From: Prinia subflava
Lineage: Eukaryota > Chordata > Aves > Passeriformes > Cisticolidae
DNA length: 64,000 nt
Direction of reading: 5' to 3'
NCBI RefSeq assembly: GCF_021018805.1
Contig: NC_086247.1
Coordinates: forward strand, 138,301,602 to 138,365,601
Shown here: piece by piece, positions 51,101 to 60,100 of the stretch
Position numbering within the stretch: position 1 is the stretch's first letter
How the letters are laid out: each line of letters starts with the position of its first letter
Notes under the pieces: generated by a model
Databases searched by the model: none
What the model was told of the DNA's origin: nothing
What the model saw: the letters and a program-made list of their open reading frames with translations, nothing else
Program-made: the position numbers and the translations under genes

Positions 51101-54100
51101 AAGAAATGAACAGTAAAAGCAACAATATTATTAGAAGGGTGTATAAGAGAGGTGAAAAATTCACATGTGAACAGAAGCTTACCACGAGGGAAAAGCAGTA
51201 TGGGAACTGCTGCCACTTCTCCAACTGGAGAAAGAGTCCCTTCCCCAACCCTGGCAGTGAAGTGAGGTGGTACAGAATAACTGCTCTTCCTGGTTGCTGC
51301 AGAAATGAACCCTGTGCTGGCCAGAACCAGGATATTAACCACCCCTTATTCTGTACCACCTGCATCATGCCCACATCCTACGCCCTTCCAACTGGTGTGC
51401 TCCCGGCTAATTGCAGGATCTATCAGAAATTCCTGATTTGTATATCTGAAGCAGTCCATACTCACTGTTCGTGTAGTTACAACATACAGTGAGAGTGTCA
51501 TTCAGTGGCCAGTGTTTTAAAATTCAACTTTACAGACTGTTCTCACATAAGAGTCAAATCCCCTTGAGGTACACATAGTGTTTCTCCATCCCTCTGCATT
51601 ACCCACCAAGTCCACACAGGTCCTTGAGCAAAAACATGGGTGGGTTTGCCTACCCTGTGGGATGGGTTTTGCCTTTGCTTGGGGAAGGACTGATCCAAGC
51701 TGTCTCCCTAACACATTCTTCATATGCACCACAGGGACTTAATTCCCTTCTGTGGTACATGGAAGTTTTGTTTGAGGGCCAACTCACTTGGTACAGCCCC
51801 TGATGTTAACTAACTTGGTGGCCTTTGCTAAGTGTATCTTCCAATGTTTGGAGGTCCTACCACTTACTGCTTTCAATGTGGTTTTAAACAGTCTGTTGAA
51901 CAGTTCAGTTTTCCCAGAGGCTGGTGCATGATAGGGAATGTTATGTACCCACTCAGTACTGTGGCCAAGTGTCTATAAGGCTGTTTTTGAAATGAGTCCC
52001 ATTGTCTGATTCAATTCTTTTTTTCATTTGGGACGTAGCAGGCCTTGGATCTTTTGTATCCTGACTCTAGAACTGCAGGGATTGTCCTTGAGTCTCCCCA
52101 GGTGCTTTTTTACCAGAGACCCCAGGAAGGACCATTCTCCCTGACTGCAATGTAGAGCACATTTTTCACATCTTTCTTGACTGGCCCAAGGGCTACTGCA
52201 CAATCCTGTTTTGTTTAAAGCTTGTTGTTCAGGTCCCCACTTGAAATAATTCTTCCATGTTACATGATAGAGAGGCCTGACAGTCTGACTGTAATCTGGA
52301 ATATGCATTCTCAAAAAACCCATAGCATCTGGGAAAGCTTGTTCTTACTATTTGCTTATTGATGGGGACATAGCTGCTATTTTGCAGACCATATCCATTG
52401 GACTCTGATGATTTCCATCTTGCCATTTTACTCCTAAAAACTGTATTTCCTGGACGAGTCCCTTGACCCTACTTCGCTTTATGGCAAAATTTGCTTTCTG
52501 GATGATTTGAATTATCTTCTCTCTTTTCTCAGCAACTTGCTGTGCTGTGTTCTTCCATACAGTGATGTCATCAGTGTACTGCTAGTGTTCTGGAGCCTCA
52601 CCCTTTACCAGTGCTTTCAGTCCATGGCAAATGGTGGAGCTGTGTTTGCACCCTTGGGACAGTTGGTTCCAAGTGTACTGCATCCTCCTCAGGTGAAAGC
52701 AAACTGTGGCCTGCACTGTCCTGCCAGAGGAATGGAGAAATATTTATTGGCAGTGTCGATGGTGGCACAACTTCCCTGCTTTGGACTCCAGTTCATAGGA
52801 AAATCCAAGCAGCTCTGGCACAGCAGCACACAGTGTTGGTGTGACTTCATTCAGGCCACAACAGTCCACTGTCAGTCTCCCGTCTCCACTGAACTTACAC
52901 ATGAGCCATATGAGCCACTAAAGTATGAGTTGAGTCTTGCTCTCATTCCCTGGCTCTCCAGTTCACAAATCCTCTCATGATGGGGGTCACAGAGTCACAG
53001 TTGGTGTGGTGTGGTCAGCAATTACTGTTGTAGCAACTGGGTACCTCTTGTTCTTCAGCGCTCAGCAGTCCCAGAACAGAAAGGTCCCCTGATGGACCAG
53101 GCAAGATACTCAGCTGTCTGATTTCCTCTGTCTCTGGAGCATCGATCCCAGATGCCCAACAATGCCCTTTTGGGTCCTTGAAATACCCTCTCCTGAAGTC
53201 ATCTGTGCCAAGGATGCATGGTGCTTCTGGGTCAGTCACAGTGGGGTAGTTTTGCCACTCATTCCCAGTAAGGTTCACTTAGCTTCCAGTAGTCAGCTGT
53301 TGGGATCCCTGTGTCAGCCCAGAAATAGAGATTGATTCTGCCCCTGTGTATCCTGATGGCATCAGGGCACATTATGTGCTGGTATCAGTTAAAGCCTTAC
53401 ACTCTTGTGGGTCTGATATGCCAGGCCATTGGATCCACAAAGAGACCTGATTGTCCCATTCCTGCATCTGGCTGCAGGAAGGGCGCCTTTAGTCCTGGTC
53501 ATAGTTCTCATTGCTCACTCCTTGTAAATATGAACTCGAGGTCCTTTCTAGAGAATTAGAAGTAACATCAGCTCTTTTGTCTGAGGACGTGCCCACTGAA
53601 AATGAGAGTGGCATTTCTCCTTGAAGAATTTCCTGTCGTGGTTGTTCTTCCACACATTCAGCTCACATACCTGTACTGCAAGGGCAGAGGTGGATTTTCC
53701 ACCCCACTTCCTCATGTCCTCTGTTTAGCTCCCAGAAAAAGCACAGGTTACCTTGTCGTGTGTGTCTTCTCTCTCAAGCAGGGGGGGTTCTTGCTCCCAA
53801 TAGCAGAGACTCTGTACTGGCAGGACATGGGATGTTTGCTCACTGACTTTTTCAAGTCTGTCCAAAATCTTGGACAGTCTCCACAGCTGAAGTGTGGGTC
53901 AAGATGATCGTCATATTGCTGGAGTTGGGTAGTCACATGAAGCACTGTTTGTTCTCCTTTCATTGACATTAATGTGTTGGCATATGAGTGGCATGCTCTG
54001 TACAAACTTCTGCCACATAGATTGTGTACTCTGGAGCTGATGTGAATCTACAGGAGATTGCTCATTGTTTAAATCTCTGTAGATTACCTCCAGCACATCT

Positions 54101-57100
54101 GATTCACATACTGCATACCTTTTTTCCATGGCATTCTACCTGCTGGGGTGCACTACTAGATTGTCTGTGAGACAGCCCCTTCCCTCCTGCATGACAGGAG
54201 TCACCTCCAAAGGCTGTGAATTTGTCTCCTTCCCAATTCTGTTTTCAGTACCCATGTCGCAGGACAGGGATCCCAGTTACTTGACTTCATTGCCATCTAG
54301 TTTCATATCATGGGTCATAATACCCCAGCACTGGAGCAGCTATGTCACCAGGGGTTCATTTGACTGGCAGCTGAAGTCTTTCTGCATATCTCACAACTCA
54401 CTCAGGGACAGGGATTGGACAATGATCTTTGGCCCTTCCCCTTCCTGCTGTTGTGAGGGTTCTACTACCTCTTCATCCCTCACTAAATGAGCCAATTTGA
54501 TCTTGGATTTCTTCTGTACAGGGACAACTGCCACTGGCACAGGTTTTTCCTCTGGTTCACCTGCTGTTTGAGTGGCTCAGTGCCTGTTTGTTTGTTTTCC
54601 TCCTGTTCTCCCTGAGGGACTGTCTACTACTGAACTGTGTCTGGTAAAGAATAGCCAGTGCCCAACACACTGCAATGATTTGCTCCCCTCTGGAGATGTC
54701 ACACCGTCCTCCTTGAAAATACTCTGTCACCTTGTTGGGATCCTGTAGTTGTTTGGGGGTGAACATCCAAGCCACTGAAGCAGAGAATTTCCCCCCAAAC
54801 TGGCCCATTTTGTCCCACATTCCATGCCACTTGTGACAATCCACCTGTGGGGCAGACCTTCTTAGAAATCTCTCTTCTGACTCTCAACATGGCGTGGGCC
54901 ACACTGACTCTAAACGTGATATAGACTGTACTCGAGACATAGCAACGAGACTGCGCTTTTCTTAACAACCAAAGGAAATCCAGAATTCTCAAAAGCTGGT
55001 TTAACATGCCTGAAAGAGACAAAGGGCATAAAAAGCTGGGAAAATTACCTACCCCTGTTCCCCATAGACTAGGTAGAGTTTAATGGACTCCCAGAGGTAG
55101 GCCCCTAAGGAAGGGTAAAACAGCATTACTGAACACACATCCCAAATGACCACCATTGCCCCACATGTCATGAACTGGTCCCCTGGAATACAGCCATCCT
55201 GATCCCTCAGTCCCCTGCTCTGAAAAAAATACCATGGTGGGCATACAGGGCCAATAGAGGAAAATATACAGGGTTAGGTGCCACAACCGTGTGAACAGAC
55301 CAAGCAGTGTTGTGACCATTGACTCCCTGCCTAGCACAAGAAATGCTTAAATCAAATTTGTTTCAAACCCCTCTGGTCGGATCTGATTATCACAACCCTT
55401 TGTACCCCATTGGTTGCTAAATAAGGCTATTGAGATTTATGATTGATGTTTCCCATGCACTGTTCATTCACTGCTTCCTCCCTCCCTGTGTGACAGGCTA
55501 GAGAGGAGAATTGGAGGCACTGAAGGAAAAGATTGCAGGTTGAGATAAGAAAAATTTATTGGAATCAGCAGTGAAATAAGAAATGAACACTAACAGCAGC
55601 AATATTAATAAAAGGGTGTACAAGAGAACCAATTCACACTACACCAACTGGGAAACAACTCCCTTACCCCTGCTGCTGGAAGTGAAGTGAGGTGGTATAG
55701 AATAACCAACCCTTCAGACTACTCCAAAAATTAACCTTGTCTTGGTGAGAACCAGCACAACAACTTAATACAAACAAGAAATACTTGAATTTCTACCAAT
55801 ATTTTTATAGGTTGGGGTGTGGTTTTTTTGGCAGAAACAGGTTTATAGCTTGAATTTCAGTAATAATAACTTAAATTCATTTGTGTGATGCTCTGAACAG
55901 TCATTTTACTCTGCATCCTCTATGATGTTAAATACCAGTTCTAATGTGATGTAGGTAGTCATGATCGTAGCAATGTATTCTTTTATAGCATTTAGTGTTT
56001 TGGTTTTGAGTTGTTAAACATCTCAGAAGATTGGAATGTTAGCATTAGGCATTATCCGTGCTTTGTATCCTTTCTCTAGGTTTAATAGGGTGGCTGTACA
56101 AAAATCCCTTTCACAGATATATTTTAACACATACTTTAAATACCTGCAGTAATACAGCTGTGAAATAGTGTCTCCATATTGTCTGAAAGAAATAACTTGG
56201 CTGTATTGTGTTGATGCAATTCAGTGTGCATTTTTATAGCATAAAAACTCAAGCAGTTTTACAGACCTCATGGAATTCAGTGGTTTTGAGTGACATGTTT
56301 TGAGTTCTGTTATGTGAGAAATAAGTGAATACCCAGGTCTGCATTAACTGCACTGTTAGCTTGAGTTTGCCTTTGATTCAGTGTGTTTACTGTTCAGAAC
56401 TGCAGCGTGGGTGAAAAGCACTTCCAGCTGTTCGGTATGGTGGTGTGGTTTGAGGGTCAGGTATTCACTTACATGAATAAATAGTACAGTAATGAGTTGC
56501 TTCTTTACCTAAAATAAATATTTAACTGAAGACAAGCCTAAATACATTAAAGATGTTTTGAAATTAGTGCTAGCAGTTGCTCAGTATTCTTTTTTCATTT
56601 TGAAATGAGGATATTTTGTGTTTTAATGGTTGTTTTTCTGGTAAGAAAAACTGTAGGTAGCAGACTTGTACATAAAAGTACTGACATGTGCCATTGTGCT
56701 TATTTCCTTTGCTTTTGTCTGCGAGTGTATCTTGATCTTATTTGGACTTTGACAGATCCAAGTTCAATTTAAACTTCACATGCTTTTGTTTAGTATGATA
56801 AGATTCTTGTTAGATGTGTCTTGACCTGCAGTTGTCTTAACAAGTAAACAACTTGTTTATTTTGAATACTCTAACATAAGATTTCGTATGCAATACTTAA
56901 TAACAAAAATGTTTACTAATGATTTGGTGTTTTACAAGTAACTAATACCTCATCAGCTGTCCTAGTTCATGTTGCTGAAAACCGTACAGAAATTTTGTAA
57001 CTAGTTTTTCTTTTTTTCCCTATCTTCAATCTTTATAACCCTTTCTGTCCCTTTTAAAGTTGTTCTTATCAAAGCTGCTGGCCAAATGACCAGGTCCCTT

Positions 57101-60100
57101 CACAGATACATTGCAACAGGAGACTGTAACTAGATATGGGCGCATCTTTTTCGGAAGTTCGCCTAAAGCTCCAGACTATGTCTTTGTGTCCTGGCTGTTC
57201 CATCCTTGCAAGCTTTCGAATTTGGATTCTTGAGCTGGGTTTTTTTTGGGTTCAGGTTTCTCAGCTACTTGTCTGGAAAAAGTTTTCTGGAGTATTTGTG
57301 ACCTTCATAAGCTATTTATACTGCAACAGTGTGGAAGTAGAAATCCTCCTCCCAGGGAGGTTAGAAATCTTAGTGAAAAGATTTACACATCATTACTCAC
57401 TTCTGTAATTTGTTATGTTTATTTTTTCAGGGTTCTTCTCCAAATTAATCTTGGAAATTGCAGTTAAGGTTATTGGAATACAGAAGCTGTTAGAAATTCT
57501 GTAACATGTTATTCTTATGTAGTAAACCAAAACAAGACCTTTTCACTTCTTGACTAATAAAGGCAGCATAATTTTACATGGACCATTTCTCCAAATAAAA
57601 AAACAAGCACAACCTTAAAGCAAAAGAACTTCCCAGCTCATTTTCCCAGTTCATTTAGACTTTTGCCTGAAATGTAGAATATCCAGGTTGACCTTCTCTC
57701 CCAGTTTGAGGTGGGTTTAAAATCCAGGTCTTCATTACTGTGGGCGAACATCCTGCATGAAATCTTGGATCTGATAGCTTTACGCTCTGCATCCAACTTC
57801 TTTGGTGCTATAGAGGCATTAGTCTGGACTGAATTTGGGGGCAGAGATCTCTGAGGGTTTAATGAGGAAGAGAGAAGGTGGAGCTAAGATTGAATATGAT
57901 GATCTAGGTTTCTGAAAGGAAGGATATTTGAAGTGACTGATGGTACACCTATAGTAAGTTGAATTACTTTCATTGCAGAGATTTCTCATGGTATTAGAAT
58001 GGAGGAGCAACTTCCTGTTAAGTGGAATTCATATTTAAAATTAAATAATTAACTCATATTAATCAGAACAAATTGCCGTACAGTACAGTTGAGTTTAAGA
58101 AATACGTATTTCTGTGGATAGTAAGTGGTAATATTACCTAAAATGGTATTAATAAAATAAAGGATATAGGCCTCAATGCTTCTGAAGAAGCTGACAAGTT
58201 AAAAATTATTAATGGGCAGATAAATTTTTAGATATTTTTCCACTCTGCTGTGGGGATGTTAACAGCACTGTTTTTACATTTCTGGTACAGCTCATTATCC
58301 TTTCTAAATCCTCAGCAATGTAGCTGGATTTTGTATGAAAGACTTACATGTGTGGCTTCTTGTACTGATCTCTTCATAAATGAAGCATGGCTTATACCCT
58401 CCCCTCAGATTTGACACAGTAGCCTATATGCAAAATCCATGGGCTGTAAAGTTTTTGTTCATTTATATTTTCAAAGAAAGATTGAAATCATAAGTAAATA
58501 TGTAGAATATGAGTGTAGGCACAGTAAAAGAAAAGATGAGTAAGGAATTTTTGCCCCACATTTGCAGTAAAAGCTAAGGGAAAAATGTCTCATTTTTAAT
58601 ACTGGCTGCTTTTCATCCAGTATCTTGAAGTGGAAAAGCTGTGTGTGTGTGCTCGTAATAAATGTTAGGCTCAGTAGCGTAAATTGCATTAGAAATCACT
58701 TATCTTCAATTTTTGTTCTAATAATGTTGTGAGGTTTCTTAAAAATGGTAGTTAGGCATTTGATCTTCTGAATTTGAGTATTGTACTAGTGAGTTGTCAG
58801 GTTGTATTGGGGAAGATGAAAAATACTCTCTGTCTTCTGTTCAGAGTCTGCATCTGTGGACAAGTCTGTATCCCATTCTTGCACAACTCCTTCTACATCT
58901 TCTGCTTCTGGACTGAATCCAACTTCTGCGCCTGCTTCATCTGCTCCTACAGTTCCTGTTTCACCTATCCCACAATCACCAATTCCTCCATTACTTCAGG
59001 ACCCAAATCTCCTTCGACAGCTGCTGCCTGCTCTGCAAGCCACCTTGCAGCTTAATAATTCTAGCGTAGATATATCCAAAATCAATGAAGGTAAGGATTC
59101 TTTAAAGTTCATGTAATCTCTCATTTACATGCATTAGTATATTATTGGATACCAGGCTGTTGTAAGTGAAAGCCTTATTTTAAATGAAAGTGAATAAATG
59201 AATCCCTAGGTAAAGTGGAGATTTTTGTGTTTGTTTTTTTTTCTGTTAAACCTTCTCAACATTTAAGGTTTTCAAATTAATAGATGTTGATGTACATGAG
59301 CAGTCTAATTGAGACTGGTGACTTGATCACTATATCAGCATTTGTCTGTTGCACAAAATTTCATTACAGCTCTTTGTTCTTTTGTTTTGTGCACTGTTCT
59401 TTGTTTTCTGTAGTTTGTGCTGCTGTTCTATTAATGTTTGTTGCAAATAGTGAAACTTCTAGGAGTTCTTAAATCTTGTTGCCTAACAACTTTTTTCTTC
59501 AGCATAACAAGTTAGCCTCTGAATATAGGTAGCTTATCAATAACTTTGCTAGCCAGTGAAATTTTGTACATTTGATCAGTGTATCCCTTAGGTTTTTGTC
59601 ACATTGGCTTAGTTTGTTAGAAGTCAGCTTATCGCCTACCTGTAGTGCCTTTTGCTGAAAGAGCAGGTAGCGTTGCTGCATTTTGAATGCAATTTTATCT
59701 AATGTGTCTGCACATAAAAGTTTACTGATAAAACTAGTGTAGGATTTTTTGTTTGCTTCTTGTGCACAGATCACGAGTTGAAATAGGAAGTAAAACATTT
59801 ACATGTAGAGCTGAAAGTTAATTGTCTTTAACTTTCTGAAAGTGCCAATCAAGTAAGTGAAAATACATACAAAGTATTCTGTGTCTTGTAATTAATATCA
59901 GAAAAAGCTGTCAGTTGCTTCTTTTTAATCAGCAAATATTCTGTCTTCATTAGGTACTAATAGGTGAGTAGGTCACTGGTTTCTTTTTCCTGTGCAGGGA
60001 GATGCCCTTAAAACTGCAGTGCACTAGGTTGGACTAAAAAAAGGAGTGTTATGGTTGTGTTGAAAAATGAAAGGTCCACTCAACTCCAATTGTATTTTAT

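Larger units (their letters stand above)
51005..55765 (-). mobile_element. Degenerate ERV-L-like endogenous retrovirus, antisense in WAC intron 7
   Basis: Two related LTRs (about 55490-55765 as 5' and 51005-51345 as 3') flank internal sequence read on the minus strand. In order it has gag-like fragments (about 55.1-53.7 kb), a protease-region fragment (about 53.3-53.0 kb), reverse transcriptase (about 52.85-52.2 kb), an RNase H remnant and integrase (about 52.0-51.5 kb). Integrase is followed directly by the 3' LTR with no env, as expected for ERV-L. The internal region is about 4.1 kb, shorter than intact ERV-L, and has frameshifts and stops, so it cannot encode working proteins. Family assignment rests on the RT/integrase motifs and lack of env. 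Confidence 0.85.
44458..58844 (+). other. WAC intron 7 (14.4 kb)
   Basis: Contains the antisense ERV at 51.0-55.8 kb and a TA/CA microsatellite at about 48990-49020. The flanks (44.5-51.0 and 55.8-58.8 kb) are AT-rich with no recognised gene. Confidence 0.85.

Noticed and set aside
52507..52980. 157-codon plus-strand frame in the ERV
   Set aside because: Antisense of the reverse transcriptase remnant. The minus strand carries the YTDD and FAFT motifs.
58774..59055. 93-codon frame overlapping WAC exon 8
   Set aside because: Alternate-frame shadow of exon 8 with Cys/Phe-rich content and no family match.
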